A DNA stretch of 64,000 nt, taken from contig OZ020487.1 in NCBI GenBank assembly GCA_963971405.1, forward strand, positions 40,087,039-40,151,038, given 5' to 3'. The stretch comes from Psococerastis gibbosa (taxonomy: Eukaryota; Arthropoda; Insecta; Psocodea; Psocidae). The stretch's first letter is position 1. Every line of letters begins with the position of its first letter. The notes under the pieces are model-generated. The model saw only the letters and a list, made by a program, of their open reading frames with translations. It ran no database searches and was not told the origin of the DNA. The position numbers were made by a program, and so were the translations under genes. This document shows, one piece after another, positions 10,998 to 21,265 of the stretch.

Positions 10998-13900
10998 AAA
11001 CTGGAAAGTGCTATTCCAAAGTGTTTTGCTAAAAAAAATTTACCCCATGAATAAAAAATACTAAGCGGCATAATAAGCTCGCAGTAGCCTTATTTTAAAT
11101 TAACACAAATACGACTAAATTATTGTAAATACGAGTAAACCCCAAGGTGTCACGTGAAGGTATTAAAAGCATTTAACTAATCTACTGATATAATCGCAGT
11201 GATTCAGTTTTTATTTAAACAAGAGTGTGAAATGCGCGGAAAATTTAAATTGTTAAATTGATTCTCGGCTATATTTTTGGTGAGTTTTTAATTTTTTTCT
11301 CCCTTAGATTTGGATGCATTACCGTAGCCTACTTAAAATTCTTAATATAGGCCTATTCTAAAATTCGCCCTGTACATTTTCATTTGTATTTCCTTCAATT
11401 ATAAAACAATGCAACCATATTCTGGTATTCAAATAATTTATAAATTTGAATTTTCTTTTGTTTATAACAATTGAATCAATTGGTAGGTATTAATGTATGA
11501 TTAATGCTTTCTATACCATCACGACACCATGGGGTTTATTTGAAATAATTTAACACAGTCACAGGACATATTGGGGTATATTTACAATAATTTAATCCTG
11601 TCCTGGTGTTACCAGGCTAATACACGGTATCCTACCGAATTAATATACAAAGAGTTTGAAGTTCATACTTTTATACAGTTATATTCTTACTCGCTGCTTA
11701 TGCATGCTAATAGTCTTTCAACTGATCACACAATAAAGACATCATTCCAGCGACATTACATTAACACTAGACACCGACTAGCAAATAACATTTACACTCA
11801 GCCGGCACAAAAAGTAATATACGAGCATGCACCCAACTATTTAGCATGTAAGATGTTTAATGCCATGTCAGTAGAAATCAAAGTATTAAAAGGTAATGAA
11901 AAATTATTTAAGGCAGCAGTGAAAAAGCACGTTACTATAACCTTTCCGATCAACACCTGCTGGCGATATTGTTTTAGCGTTTTAATTTTGTTTTGTTTTA
12001 GCTTTTTATTTAACACTCTTTTTTGTATGTAACCTTTTAATTTTGTTTTATTTTTGGTTTTATTAGTGAAACTTTCCAAATTTTAAGTACACATTTGGCA
12101 TGACTGAATAACTTAAGTAATGAGGTTCTGTAGGGACAGTTTTGGTCACTAGGTTCGCTGACGACAAACCGATATCCATATTATTCAAAATGGCCGCCGT
12201 TTGCATGCGAAAACTAAGCTCTTACCATCTAATTAATTCTTTTAATATTTTTTGTAATATTTTTACTATGCCTGGACCTTATTTCGCTGCATATAATTTA
12301 ATATATATATTCTCCATTATTTATAGAAAAATATCACTTTAAAATATTGCGTAATTAAAAATCATTTTAAAATAGTATTGAGGCTTATGGAAAAATCAAC
12401 GCTTTGATATCATTGCAGCTGGTGCTGCCACCTACAAAATGACGCCACAAATGAACCCCATTGTATATTTTGATGATTGTAACACAAGTCCTCTTGAGGA
12501 ACTTAGGGCCGGGATAACTAATGGTGTTTTTTAATTGTATTTTTTTTTTCAAATAAATATTCATTCATTCAAGTTAATCTCAAATAGAAATCGCCATAAT
12601 AATTAATAGAGCTGCAGACATGAATACCATCTGCATTCTTCATTCGCATTAAATGGGTTCATGTCAAATCCAAAAGATGGCAATCTTTACAGGGTGAACT
12701 TTTAAGGCTCTGAGTTGGAGTATCGTAGGTACCTTCGGCGCCCATTCCACCGACCGGCTAGGGCTATTTACAAAAACGGTGACGTGGTAGCTGTCATTCA
12801 AGACTTAGGTGGCGTCTCCACCGACCTCACATTGCAGAATGCAAATGACATTGACGGAAATTAGAATTTTTCTTTTTATAGAAATCTATTAAAATGTTTG
12901 TACTTAACATATCCCATGACGCCATTTTTTAATTTTAGTTTGTTTGTTTGTGATTTTACTGTATGATCATTGATCAATTTTAACTATGGCATAGAGGAAA
13001 ATATACATTTCCGTCAATTCTGCAATGCGAGGTCGATGGAAACCCCGCCTAAGTCTTGAATGTCTGCTACCACGTCACCGTTTTTGTAAATAGTCCTAGC
13101 CGGTCGGTGGAATGGGCACCTTCGTCTAATTTAGTGGGCTATTATTATATTATACAATAGTAGCCCACAGTACTCCGCATTTTTTAACCTTACAGGTGCA
13201 ATTGTTAGCAAATGCCGTAAAGTGACCGTATGAATTCTTAAGTACACGCGTTATGGTCTAAATACAATAGTTAATAGCTATAACACTAATGTAAGAAATA
13301 CCTAAGTTTTTCCTTTTTAGCTAGAATTCCAACCGTACAGAACCTATGAGAAATCAATATTTCCATCTTCATTTTAAGAGGACATGCTACGTAGAAAATG
13401 AGCACCCCAAAATTTGTTGTTTTTATTGACTTTTTACTTTTTTATTTAATTAACAAAGCAAGAAGCAAGTCATTAAAGATTTGGCTCATGTAAGTTGTAG
13501 AAGACTACTTCATGCATAATGTAGCAAATATTAAATTTTTGGTACCTGTATACCAGATAGGACTAAATTTTGGCGTATTCCGGGATTTAGGAAGAACTAC
13601 AAAACCAAAAAGTAAAAATACCCGATTATATGATGCACAAAGTAGTCTTCTACAACTTGGATGAGCCAAATTTTTAATAACTTGCTGAGTTAATTAAACA
13701 AAAAAATTAAAAGAATTTAATTTTGGGATGCCAATTTTCTACCTATAGGATATCCTCTTAAGCATTGCTATTAGCTGTACCCAATCGTAACTATAACAAA
13801 TACCCGATATGGCAAACAAAACTAGTTTGTTTAAATTATATTAAAATTTTTAGTGACCGGTAAGTTTTAAAGGGAAGTTCAAATGAGGCCTTCATACATG

Positions 13901-14761
13901 GTGAACAGTATTGAGGTATTTTTTCGGACCTATGGAATCAGCCCTTAGGCTGTACATTGCAATATACAACTTAATAATACATGTTTCAGATATCTACGGG
14001 GTTTTACTGCTAATTGGCGGCTGCTTTCTAGCTCTGACAGTTGTAATTTCCTGCTACCTGCCAGAACTTCGAGGCAATCTCTACCATAAAGTCACCATTT
14101 GCCACAATGTTGCTCTGATGCTGGCCAGTTTTGTGTGGGGGGCGTCAAATCTAATGACAGACATAGAGTATCCGTTATGTGTTACTTTCAGTAAGTAGAC
14201 GGATTACATTACTTGCTAAGGCGGTTATTCCACTTTAATTTTTTCTTCATTTGTGCATTAAAAAATGATGAGATTTTTTTTTTAGGAGACTATTATGCAG
14301 ATACTTAACTTACCTATTATAAACTAAGTTATAATATGGTAGAGACATCAATAATAAGTCTTTACCATATCATAACTTAAACTAATGGATAAGTTAAGTA
14401 GCCTATCTACATAATAGTCTCCTTAAAATAAAAATCTCTTCATTTTTTTAATGCACAAATGAAGAAAAAATGACAAGTGGAATAGTTAACCACCTAAGAG
14501 ACGGTAGGAAAGCCTTACAAGTAGTGTAAAAATCAAATATTTCGTGAAATAGCGCTCGGAGCACTGTCAAAAATATCACGGAGAAAATTTCGTGAGCGTT
14601 TTTTTATTTTTATACATAAAGCGCCTAGAAGCCGAGGGGTGCAAGTGACATTTTTTTGAGTTTTGGAGTTAAGTAAGTTTAATTTATTTAATTTAATTAT
14701 TATTTTATTAATATTTATTAATTATTTAATTATTGGACATTGTCTGTTTGCAAATAAACGG

Positions 14762-14793
<32 letters not shown>

Positions 14794-17700
14794 GTGCGCC
14801 ATGTTGTTTCCCTAAGCTGCTCCTTATACTCAGGATATTTAGAGTAGTAGAACGGACACTGACTTTCACCCGAAAGGTTGTTGGTTCAAGTCCTACACTA
14901 TAGTTACATTTTCTGGCCATGCGGACGGCATGTAAAGCAGGCAGTCCCGGGCTTTCCTAGTTGAGTGTAAGAGAGAGCTTTGTTGCCCTAACTCCACTAG
15001 GTTGGCTTAGTAATTGAATAAAAAAAAGCCATTACTAGAAAGTAGAAACGAACAGGAACATTGGGATCTGTCATTTTGAGATTGCTAGAATTCATAAAAA
15101 AGGGATTTGCCTTACCATATATATTTTAAACTTTGAATTGAATTATTCCTTTGAATTGAATAGTAATAATCCGTCGATGATTATATTCAGGTACATGTAC
15201 ATTTTTAATTGAGTTACAAACTTAAGTCACAATTTTTTTATTTTTTATTTTTTTTATTTTTTCGAATGTTTATTTTTGTCACTTGCGCCCCTTGGCCCTT
15301 AGGTACTTCATATGATATGTACCTGTTTCTAACAACAATCGGCCAGAATTATGGAAATTGATTTGCGTCAATTTTGTAGGAATTCGAAAACGGTGGCCAA
15401 ATAGGTGTTAGGGACAGTCACGGACTGAATGGAGGAAAAAATACAACAGTCACTGCAAACCAATCCTTAGATTGCAACTCAAGAAGACAGTCACATAATA
15501 TATTATGTATCAAAAGAAGGGATGGGAAATTTGTGATAGCTGTGCAATGGATATTTACGCGTGGGGAGGGGGGAAGGAGGGTTGTTCAATTTTTGAACCA
15601 TTTGAAAACCTAATATGAAAGATTGCCAAAAAGGAAATTCAACCGATATCAGAACTGTTTTCAAGATACTTGGTACGCATTATTAATAGTCATCAGCAAT
15701 TTAGTAGGCTACAATATTTCTGGTTTAGACATATAGGCCTACTACTTTTTGATCATCACATATACAGAGAGAAATTTCATGGAGAAATGTTTATCTCTTC
15801 ATTCAATTAATTAAACATAAATTAACTGCATTTATTTACTGTTCCAGGTTTGATTATACAGTTCACCTTTCTGGCCTCTTTCTTTTGGATGAACGTCATG
15901 TGCATAGACATTGCTTTAGCTTTCAAGTAAGTCACTAAACTTTTTAAAAATTATACCCTTTTTACTTCGAATGGGCTTTATACCTAACATTCCTCTGCGT
16001 TATAACTGAGTTCACATCAAACTGTAATTTCTTCGGGCAATTTATATTTCTACTACAACTGTACTGTACAACTAATACATAGCTTATAGGTATATATAGA
16101 CATTGATTCTTACCCTCTGGTTCCAGGCATCTTCGGTCTTTGTACGGGCCAGGAGGAGAGAAAGGCCGGTATAGATTCCTGTTGTATTCTCTGTACGCTT
16201 GGGGATGCCCTTCAGTTATCACAGCTATAACAGCTGCCATGGAACTCTCTCTTTCAGTGCCTTATTTTATTCAAAGACCCGGATTTGGTTGCCAAAACTG
16301 CGGATTTAACCAATGTAAGAACTGATAATGAATTAATTGATTAAGGAAAACGCCTTTATATTTGGCAAGCTGTAATACTGCCGTACTTGTACTACTTGAC
16401 CACTTAAAGGAGATACTTGGCGAGGGATATTTAATAATGCACAAAGTAATACTGTTGGCTCGGAATAGAATATTCCAAGAAAGCAGAATCGCCCAATGAG
16501 TTAGTTATTTGATGTAACTTTACAAAATTGAATACTTGCAACAAAATGGTTTTCTGATGCTCTCTGCATATTTGAATGACTGGGCGATTCTGCTTTCATG
16601 GAATATTCATGGGAACTTGATCCGAGCCAATAGTATAGTAAATTTCAGGCATTCTTATCTTTCACGTTGTAAGTGTGTGGAATTGTATTAGCCTGCTAAT
16701 GAAATGATTCATATCCTAATGATTATACCTTTTTTGCATTAAAAAATTAGCCTCACCAAGTGTTTTCGTATTGTATTTGGGTAAACTTAACATAATGATG
16801 CACCTATCGTATTCTACTCTACCTTTTTTCAGATACCTATGCTCTGCTGATTTATTTCTATGGGCCGATGATTTTCATTCTTCTATTTAACCTTTTCCTT
16901 TTCATTATGACAATATTAAAGATAAGGCAAGTTGAGAAGCAAACCGCTATTTTGAAAAGTAAAGGGAGACTACACCGAACTTTGAAGTGCTGTCCTGACA
17001 CACAAAGGTAGGTTGTAACTTACGAAACATAGTCAATTTCAATCTAGCAGACTAATGTCCTGTTCTGGCCTCCCATTCTAACCTCCATTTGGTACCTTAC
17101 ATCGTACCAAAGTTAACTTATTTACTTCATCCAAGGCCATTGTTGATAGTAATATGAAGATAAACACATGTGTTTTGTCCACAACTGGCTGTGAGTGCTT
17201 TGGTGCAAATGAAGCAAATTAAATCAGTCTCGCTTCAGTAAGTGTCTCCATCCAATTAGTCTGCAGTCTCTGCAGTCGCATGCTCTACTTGATATGTCTA
17301 ACAAAGTTGTTGTAGAACGCCCGCGCCTTTTTTACGTTCGCTTCGAACACGGTTCATCCTTGAACATCCACACATTCATGCTTTGAACGCTCCATGCAGA
17401 AGCGCAAGTCGACGATTTTCAGACAGTCGCGGAATTGTATTACCTGGAATAGATAATAACCCACGACAACAGTCTAGAAGAAGACATCGAAAGCTGTATC
17501 AAAGCCGATAACGTAGCATACTTCCAGACTAGACCACTTTTCGTATCCAGGTTGCTATCATGACTGACTACAAAGATCCGGTTGTACAAGACCCTGATTT
17601 ATCCTGTGCTCGTATATATGTGGAGGAGAAGCACGCCTCAGATGGTCTGACCAGGCAGCACAGAATGTTCGAGGATGGTGAGGACCGGGCAACTTGGTGG

Positions 17701-18243
17701 CTTGTCGTGAGAGCGGCCAAAAGAAGTACCTCCGGAGCCCGGGCTCAGTGCGCCACCTTAAGTCAAAACAGTCAGTGTAGGATTACTTAGGTAGGTAGTC
17801 TGGCAGACAGATAGATAATGTATGCCGTGTAGTGTCTTCATATTGTATATTTGTAGACACTGTAGATATTTTCATTTTCCAGGTTCATACTGTTTACAAA
17901 GATGTTCGTACTAATGGGACTAACATGGGCCACAGAAATTATCGGGTGGTGTATAGGAGGCCCATCAGTTTTCTGGTACTTTCCCGACCTCATCAACTTT
18001 TTGCGAGCTATCTTCTTATTTGTCGTGTTTGTCGGAAAGAAATCTGTATGGTCGTCGTTGCGTCAGAAAATCACTCACCAACGCAGTTCTCTTGGAAGCC
18101 AAACGCGAAGAAGTAAAAGCTCATCGGTGGAGCGAAGAGAGGCTGAAATTGAACGACGCGGACGAATTCTCGCCAAGCAAATCACCCAGACTTTTCGAGT
18201 TTCTCACCCTGACACAATGGATTCTAATTTGGGACAAATGTGA
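3051..18243 (+). CDS. Methuselah-like class B G-protein-coupled receptor, nine exons, 5' end missing
   Basis: Joined exons are 3051-3266, 3980-4194, 7995-8168, 10104-10239, 13990-14190, 15848-15926, 16127-16314, 16833-17007 and 17883-18243. Every intron is GT-AG and every phase matches, giving about 580 residues to a TGA. Residues 1-247 form a cysteine-rich ectodomain with the Methuselah signature CPC..CIRKCCPKG near residue 110. Residues 248-500 hold seven hydrophobic helices. A basic, serine-rich cytoplasmic tail follows. Family members are plasma-membrane receptors of the secretin-like class; their ligands vary and none can be named here. No start codon or signal peptide exon was found, so an upstream exon ending in phase 1 is expected, inside or left of the window. 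The introns are full of MITEs and SINEs. Family call is confident; orthology to any one Mth paralogue is not. Confidence 0.88.
3980..4194 (+). CDS. Mth-like receptor, ectodomain exon 2 with CIRKCCP motif
   Basis: The acceptor TTGTTTCAG ends at 3979. It restores the phase-1 codon left open by the previous exon; an acceptor at 3960 would bring in an immediate stop. The donor is GTATGT at 4195, phase 0. The exon encodes the diagnostic CPCLSAVCIRKCCPKGELL segment of Methuselah ectodomains and ends at WRPVLQG. A MITE with a TTA duplication begins only 16 bases into the following intron. Confidence 0.88.
4211..4409. mobile_element. 199-bp foldback MITE with TTA duplication
   Basis: Ends CGTGACGAAACAGTAGAATC and the inverted GATTCTACTGCTTCGTCACG. 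TTA flanks both sides (4208-4210, 4410-4412). Arms of about 50 bases pair with few mismatches. It lies in the first mapped intron of the Mth-like gene. Confidence 0.8.
5271..5456. mobile_element. G/C-tract inverted repeat family (GCCGTAGCCA ends), copy
   Basis: Bounded by AGCCGTAGCCAAGG and TCCTGACTACGGCCTTG, with a poly-G run, a poly-C run and a shared body (GATTTTGAGAGGAAAAATAA). Relatives lie at 23662-23815, 37262-37407, 56933-57110 and 57388-57574. Confidence 0.65.
6023..6203 (+). mobile_element. SINE-B copy
   Basis: Starts CTTCGGTGGGAAGGTGGTAG and carries GTGCGAGTCTCTACGC and GTGAGGCGATTGAAGAGATT, ending in a T-rich tail. Confidence 0.75.
6229..7240. repeat. Crossed (A-B-A'-B') inverted-repeat structure
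   Basis: Block A (6229-6497) and block B (6498-6733) both begin AGGGGTCTTCACAGTGTT. A reverse-complement copy of A follows at about 6735-7005, ending ACACTGATGACCCCT, and one of B at about 7006-7240. No ORF. It lies in a Mth-like intron. Confidence 0.8.
7372..7800 (+). repeat. Repeat family C, interrupted by a SINE-B
   Basis: Left part (GTTCCAAACTGCAACAAACT to GGAACATGGTG) and right part (ATAATCAGGAGGTCAACCCT to AGCAGGCG) match 38382-38752 in the same order. The intervening 7446-7627 is a SINE-B on the - strand. Confidence 0.75.
7446..7627 (-). mobile_element. SINE-B copy nested in family C
   Basis: Complete family features on the - strand: CTTCGATGGCCAGGTGGTAA head, ACGCCATGCAATCGTAGACG body, T-rich start on the + strand. 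Confidence 0.8.
7995..8168 (+). CDS. Mth-like receptor, ectodomain exon 3
   Basis: The acceptor is TTGGTTTCCAG at 7994 and the donor is GTACGT at 8169. It is 174 bases, phase 0 at both ends. It starts SKLNDDYFLLSN, has cysteines at PPRCEQ and SRCFSE, and ends FIFNLDGSVK, the kind of short 'dGsl' strand repeated in Methuselah ectodomains. It fits the phases of both neighbours exactly. Confidence 0.82.
8787..8997 (+). mobile_element. SINE-A copy, tRNA-like head
   Basis: Starts with an A-box-like TAGCGTAGTGGTACGG, then CTTTCACCCGAAAGG and a damaged B box (GGTTCGTCTGG). The tail is CCTAGTTGAGTGTAAGAGAG and GGTTGGCTTAGTAAT, ending in TTATTT repeats. Confidence 0.8.
9519..9652 (-). mobile_element. 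SINE-B copy, partial
   Basis: AACAATTTAATGAATGTATC through CTCGCACAAGTTGC with a small internal duplication (CGCATGGCTCGCATGGC). A second copy follows directly in the same orientation. Confidence 0.7.
9721..9909. mobile_element. Short insertion ending in (TTCTA)n
   Basis: About 50 bases of unique AT-rich sequence are followed by about 27 units of the pentamer TTCTA. TCTTC flanks both sides, consistent with a 5-bp target duplication, although the pentamer itself resembles the flank. Confidence 0.5.
9771..9909. repeat. (TTCTA)n microsatellite
   Basis: About 27 perfect pentamer units. The repetitive Tyr/Ser/Ile/Leu/Phe frames over it are artefacts. Confidence 0.97.
10104..10239 (+). CDS. Mth-like receptor, ectodomain exon 4 (membrane-proximal)
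   Basis: The acceptor is ATACTGTTCCAG at 10103 and the donor is GTGAGA at 10240. It is 136 bases, entering in phase 0 and leaving in phase 1. It encodes IGKYNFIFKQDEYCGEH, then EDGSLILNN and LLYCLPKE, typical of the last ectodomain segment before TM1. It lies only about 100 bases past a SINE-B copy disrupted by a (TTCTA)n insertion. Confidence 0.85.
10570..10995 (+). pseudogene. 3' end of a LINE with RNase H-type C-terminus and poly(A)
   Basis: The frame encodes EETALARLRIGHTRLTHRHL, then CSRCGVPQSVEHIITECPIY, the conserved end of I/Jockey/R1-like ORF2 proteins (LRxGHTxLTH ... CxxCG...EHxLxECP). It ends with a run of about 32 A at 10964-10995, the expected tail of a 5'-truncated retroposon. 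Confidence 0.85.
10996..11640. other. AT-rich intron sequence with half of a palindromic repeat
   Basis: 11215-11465 contains GTGTGAAATGCGCGGAAAAT, also found in the palindrome at 25873-26100. No coding signal. Confidence 0.45.
11600..12040 (+). pseudogene. LINE ORF2 C-terminal fragment (L2/CR1-like)
   Basis: An open frame encodes INTRHRLANNIYTQP, HAPNYLACKMFNAM, VEIKVLKGNEKLFKAAVKKH. The pattern 'NTRxxxxxxxP...F..apxYxxxKxfNxxPxxIKxL...FK..lk' is typical of the last domain of CR1/L2/Jockey-type reverse transcriptase ORFs. Only the C-terminus remains. Confidence 0.65.
12737..13120. mobile_element. Harbinger-like foldback element, copy 3 (- orientation)
   Basis: GGCGCCCATTCCACCGACCG to GGTCGGTGGAATGGGCACC, flanked by TTC on both sides (12734-12736, 13121-13123). 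The core is inverted relative to copies 1 and 2. Confidence 0.88.
13372..13760. mobile_element. Foldback MITE, TTAAGAGGAYATGCTACGTAG family, copy 1
   Basis: Left arm TTTAAGAGGACATGCTACGT pairs with GGATATCCTCTTAA at the right. An inner pair (TTGTAGAAGACTACTTCATG and AAAGTAGTCTTCTACAACTT) also matches. A second copy is at 58569-58944. Confidence 0.78.
13990..14190 (+). CDS. Mth-like receptor, TM1-TM2 exon
   Basis: The acceptor ACATGTTTCAG ends at 13989 and the donor is GTAAGT at 14191, phase 1 on both sides. It encodes TM1 (GVLLLIGGCFLALTVVIS), the basic loop LRGNLYHKVTICH, and TM2 (NVALMLASFVWGASN), then the extracellular stretch up to the TM3 cysteine. The R-G-N..K motif in loop 1 is usual for Methuselah-like receptors. 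A foldback MITE starts 29 bases after the donor. Confidence 0.93.
14220..14494. mobile_element. 275-bp foldback MITE with TAA duplication
   Basis: GGCGGTTATTCCACTT at left and AAGTGGAATAGTTAACCACC at right. TAA flanks both sides (14217-14219, 14495-14497). It forms a long hairpin (GAGACTATTATGCAG with its inverse). A shorter relative is at 31302-31420. Confidence 0.82.
14826..15032 (+). mobile_element. SINE-A copy
   Basis: A head TTTAGAGTAGTAGAACGG, CTTTCACCCGAAAGG, B box GGTTCAAGTCC, and tail GTTGGCTTAGTAATTGAAT. Confidence 0.8.
15040..15847. other. Mth-like intron, no recognised element
   Basis: AT-rich unique-looking sequence with a T-rich block near 15230-15265. Confidence 0.4.
15848..15926 (+). 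CDS. Mth-like receptor, TM3 exon
   Basis: A 79-base exon between CTGTTCCAG and GTAAGT. It enters in phase 1 and leaves in phase 2. It encodes LIIQFTFLASFFWMNVMCID, the TM3 helix with the family-typical FFWMNVM core. Confidence 0.93.
16127..16314 (+). CDS. Mth-like receptor, TM4 exon and extracellular loop 2
   Basis: The acceptor GGTTCCAG ends at 16126 and the donor is GTAAGA at 16315. It encodes KHLRSLYGPGGEKGRYRFLL, then TM4 (YAWGCPSVITAITAAME), then a loop ending GFGCQNCGFNQ. The YAWG.P motif and the CxxC loop before TM5 are family-typical. Confidence 0.93.
16448..16632. mobile_element. Foldback MITE in Mth-like intron
   Basis: GTTGGCTCGGAATAG and GAAAGCAGAATCGCCCA at left match the inverse TGGGCGATTCTGCTTTC and GATCCGAGCCAATAG at right. 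Confidence 0.72.
16833..17007 (+). CDS. Mth-like receptor, TM5 exon
   Basis: The acceptor CCTTTTTTCAG ends at 16832 and the donor is GTAGGT at 17008. It encodes TM5 (IYFYGPMIFILLFNLFLFIM) and a basic third intracellular loop, the likely G-protein contact, ending CCPDTQR across the junction. Phases 1 and 2 match the neighbours. Confidence 0.93.
17010..17882 (+). other. Mth-like intron with a coding-like relic
   Basis: 17280-17790 is richer in G+C than its surroundings and includes an open frame from 17560 (MTDYKDPVVQDPDLSCARIY onward). No homologue recognised; it may be a decayed retroelement. Confidence 0.3.
17883..18243 (+). CDS. Mth-like receptor, TM6-TM7 and cytoplasmic tail, last exon
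   Basis: The acceptor TTCATTTTCCAG ends at 17882 and the stop TGA is at 18241-18243. It encodes TM6 (MFVLMGLTWATEIIGWCIGG), TM7 (LINFLRAIFLFVVFVGKK) and a tail of about 65 residues rich in Arg, Ser and Glu, ending SNLGQM. AATAAA occurs at about 18497-18502 but lies inside a dispersed repeat, so the polyadenylation site is uncertain. Confidence 0.93.
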
Positions 18244-18334
18244 AATTATAAGCAAATTATACAATGTATTATATATTATGATTTGTTTATTTATTATGTT
18301 TATTATAGTTTTCCTATATTTATACGTCAGTAGG

Positions 18335-18680
18335 CTATAAGAAAAGTTTTGTGGTGGTCCAAATTTTCAATTGGAGATTTCAACGGATTTACACGTTTTT
18401 AGGTCCGAGGAACCCAAAAAGTAGTTTTTACGAAAGGTCTGCCTTTGGACAAACATACTTGGTGGATTTGATGAAATTTGACATGTAGGTTCAAAAATAA
18501 AATTCATATCTCAGTTTTTAATTCACACAATTGTATTGTAGTCGTTATTAATTCAAACAAAACCTAATAGGTTGCCTGACCCAATTGATAGTTTGGTTCT
18601 GGGCCAAAAAAATAAAAACGACTCCATTTTCATGAAAAAAGTCTAAAAAATCATTTTTATATGGAACCTTTCACAAATTG
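18335..18680 (+). repeat. Family P arm (TTTCAACGGATTTACACG), just past the Mth-like stop
   Basis: It carries GAGATTTCAACGGATTTACA, TTTTTACGAAAGGTCTGCC and TTGATGAAATTTGACATGTA, matching the large palindrome at 46060-47950 and fragments at 48690-49060 and 62640-63000. The receptor 3' UTR, if long, would run into it. Confidence 0.75.
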
Positions 18681-19249
18681 CGTCTACTTCTCGGCATCAC
18701 AAATCACACATTCTGCAGTCACTTTTTAACCATCAAACTTAAACTGATGGGGGAAAATATTTTTCCTCCTACTATATAACGTTTTTAGGACAAAATAATT
18801 TTAAGGAGCATAAATTAGATCTCCTAATGCATTAAAATAGGTTTTAAAAAATATTCAAGTAGCCTATTCTCAATGTCAAAACGCTTGGTGTACTAGGTAA
18901 CACTATCCCACGGTTATTCACATTCTTAAATTTGAATTACACCGCGATACTGATTATAGCCTGCAATACAGCCTACCTAGCTCATTTAAAACTGGAAATT
19001 TAAATAATGAGGCGAATTCACTCTGAGACACTTAATATATTAATTTATACATTAATATTTATTATGTTCACAAGGACAGGACGTAATTCATTGTAGGTAC
19101 TAGATATTTACAATGGAAAAAAAAATTGCATTGAGCAAGTCTTAATTGCAACCCCTTGCTAGGGACATTCATCGGTCACCAACTGTCACCATCGGTCACA
19201 ACCAACCACCCCCTAGCTGCCTTACATTGATAAAGGTATCGTCAACCGT

Positions 19250-19395
19250 AAGGTGACCATTTTTTTTTTTTAAATAAAAAACCAGTACATTTCATTTCAC
19301 TTCATTTCATTGCGCAGAGTACAGTTGCTCGGCCAGTACATTGGGTCAAAAAACAATGCTCTACTGGGCAAACCAGCACATAAGGTCACCTTAGT
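19250..19395. repeat. Short element with TAAGGTGACC ends
   Basis: CGTAAGGTGACCA at left and ATAAGGTCACCTTAG at right, with a poly-T and TTTCATTTCA-rich middle. It looks like a small non-autonomous element. Confidence 0.5.
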
Positions 19396-19628
19396 CAATC
19401 GTCATGTTGCGTTCACAATATTGACACTCTAAATGCTCTATTAGGGGGATTATTCTTGAAAAAAGTCAGAGAAGTTAAGAAGTTTGTCATTGAGGCGACA
19501 GAATGAATGACTGATGTAGAGTTGGGGCCTCATTGTATAATAATTTATGTAATATTCGAAACACAAAGCTGCACATACACGATCCAACTTTCTTCTATAA
19601 TTGGGTCTATTGGATTATGGGTGTCTAA

Positions 19629-20012
19629 GGCGCCCATTCCATTGACCGGCTAGGGCTATTTCCAACCACGGTGACGTGGTAGCAGACATTCAAGACTTAG
19701 GTACCGTTTCCACCGACCTCGCATTGCAGATTGCAAATGACATTGACGGAAATGTTTGTTTTTCTTTTTATAGAAATCTATTAAAATGTTTGTAATTAAC
19801 ATATCCCATGAAGCCATTTTTTAATTTTAGTTTGTTTGTTTGTGATTTTACTGTATGATCATTGATCAATTTTAACTATGGCATAGAGGAAAATAAACAT
19901 TTCCGTCAATTCTGCAATGCGAGGTCGGTGGAAACGCCACCTAAGTCTTGAATGTCTGCTACCACGTCACCGTTGTTGGAAATAGCCCTAGCCAGTCAAT
20001 GGAATGGGCACC
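19629..20012. mobile_element. Harbinger-like foldback element, copy 4 (- orientation)
   Basis: GGCGCCCATTCCATTGACCG to CAGTCAATGGAATGGGCACC, flanked by TAA on both sides (19626-19628, 20013-20015). The two arms share the same substitution (ATTGACC/GTCAAT), so they have converged or been copied together. Confidence 0.88.
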
Positions 20013-20597
20013 TAAGTTGTACAACCCGATTGGTAAGTTTACTATCCTAGTAGAGAACCCGGTGTGGCAGATTTGGTGTGCTGCAGACTTGTATACTGAA
20101 GTGTTGATGTTCTGGTTGTACCTCTAGCCGTCTGTTTTTGGGGGGTTTTGTTTACTTTTTTTTCAATACAATGGCGGGGAAACGAGTAGGCTACTGGCTT
20201 TTTTGCCCTTTTTATATATCTTTCATATATTTTAGGTGCAAAACCCCGATTAACAACAATGCCTTTCGCTTTCGATCCATTGTTATGTGAATAATTTTAA
20301 TAACATACACTAGGTTCTGTAGCAGAAGTTATAACCAAAACAAAATCAGTTGGTCAATTCGGTCTGCTCGTTTGTGTTGATACATGCGACTGAAATTGGG
20401 TAGACCAAGTTGTCAAACTTACTGTAGTTGTACTACCAAGTTGGGTTGTACATTTGCAGCTGAATCAGCTGATACTATATTTGTATAGACCAGTAGAAAG
20501 TTCATTGTTATAGTGGACCAATAAGCATAGGCTACTTTTCATACAATTGCCAAATTGCGATTTAGGTTATTATAGCTACCATTGTATTTTGGTGTAC

Positions 20598-20820
20598 CTT
20601 TAAATAAATAAATAAATATTGACTTTTTTGTTCTATTACTAAACCAACCTAGCGGTGTTAGGGCTATAAAGCCTTCTCTTATATTCAACTAGGAAGGCCC
20701 TGCTTTACATGCCCTCCAAAGCATGGCCAGAAAATGTAGGAAGTGTAGGACTCCAACCAACAACCTTTCTGGTGAAAGTAAGAAGAGTCCGTACCACTAC
20801 TCTACATGTAGTACCTACGG
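20598..20820 (-). mobile_element. SINE-A copy
   Basis: Reverse-oriented: AAATAAATAAATA tail, TTACTAAACCAACCTAGCGG, then GACTCCAACCAACAACCTTT (inverse B box) and GTACCACTACTCTACATGTA. Confidence 0.78.
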
Positions 20821-20879
20821 TAACTGTAGTAGGTTCCTGTATTTTGTTCTTCATTACATTTTATGTGTTCCCAATCGTT

Positions 20880-21265
20880 CTATATATTATGCTGGAGAAA
20901 TGGACCTTGACACAAACTATGGAGAATAGAATCAGCAGTGCATTTGAAGTGTGGTTATACAGACGAATATTGCGCGTATCTATATGGAGACTGGAGAGAT
21001 CGTGCCCCTAAGGCCTGAAAGAAGGTGAGTTACTGCTGGCGGTTAAGAAAGGGAAACTAACATATTTTGGCATGAGGAACGAAAAATATCGCCTTCTGCA
21101 TGTTACAATCCAAGGGAAGAAGGACTGAGGGCTCTCGGTAGAAGAAGAACATCCTGGTTGAAAAAACTGAGGCAAGAGCATGGCTTCCCTTTTCATAGCA
21201 GCAGTCTGTAAGGTCAAAATTTGTCATGATGAACGCAATTCTTCGCTATAAGAACCATATAAAGA
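20880..21265 (+). pseudogene. LINE reverse-transcriptase ORF C-terminal fragment
   Basis: Encodes AFEVWLYRRILRVSIW, then LLLAVKKGKLTYFGM, RNEKYRLLHVTIQGK and, after a frameshift, GRRRTSWLKKLRQE. This order is the conserved C-terminus of endonuclease/RT LINE proteins (FExWxYRRxL ... KLxYxGHxxRxxxYxLLxxxIQGK ... GRRxxSWLxNLR). Frames are broken. Confidence 0.8.

Noticed and set aside
10454..11071. 205-codon ORF on the - strand
   Set aside because: Antisense of the LINE 3' end; its poly-Phe stretch is the poly(A) tail.
13911..13989. Upstream part of the TM1 open frame
   Set aside because: It precedes the TTTCAG acceptor at 13989 and does not fit the ectodomain end; exon 4 joins in the right phase at 13990.
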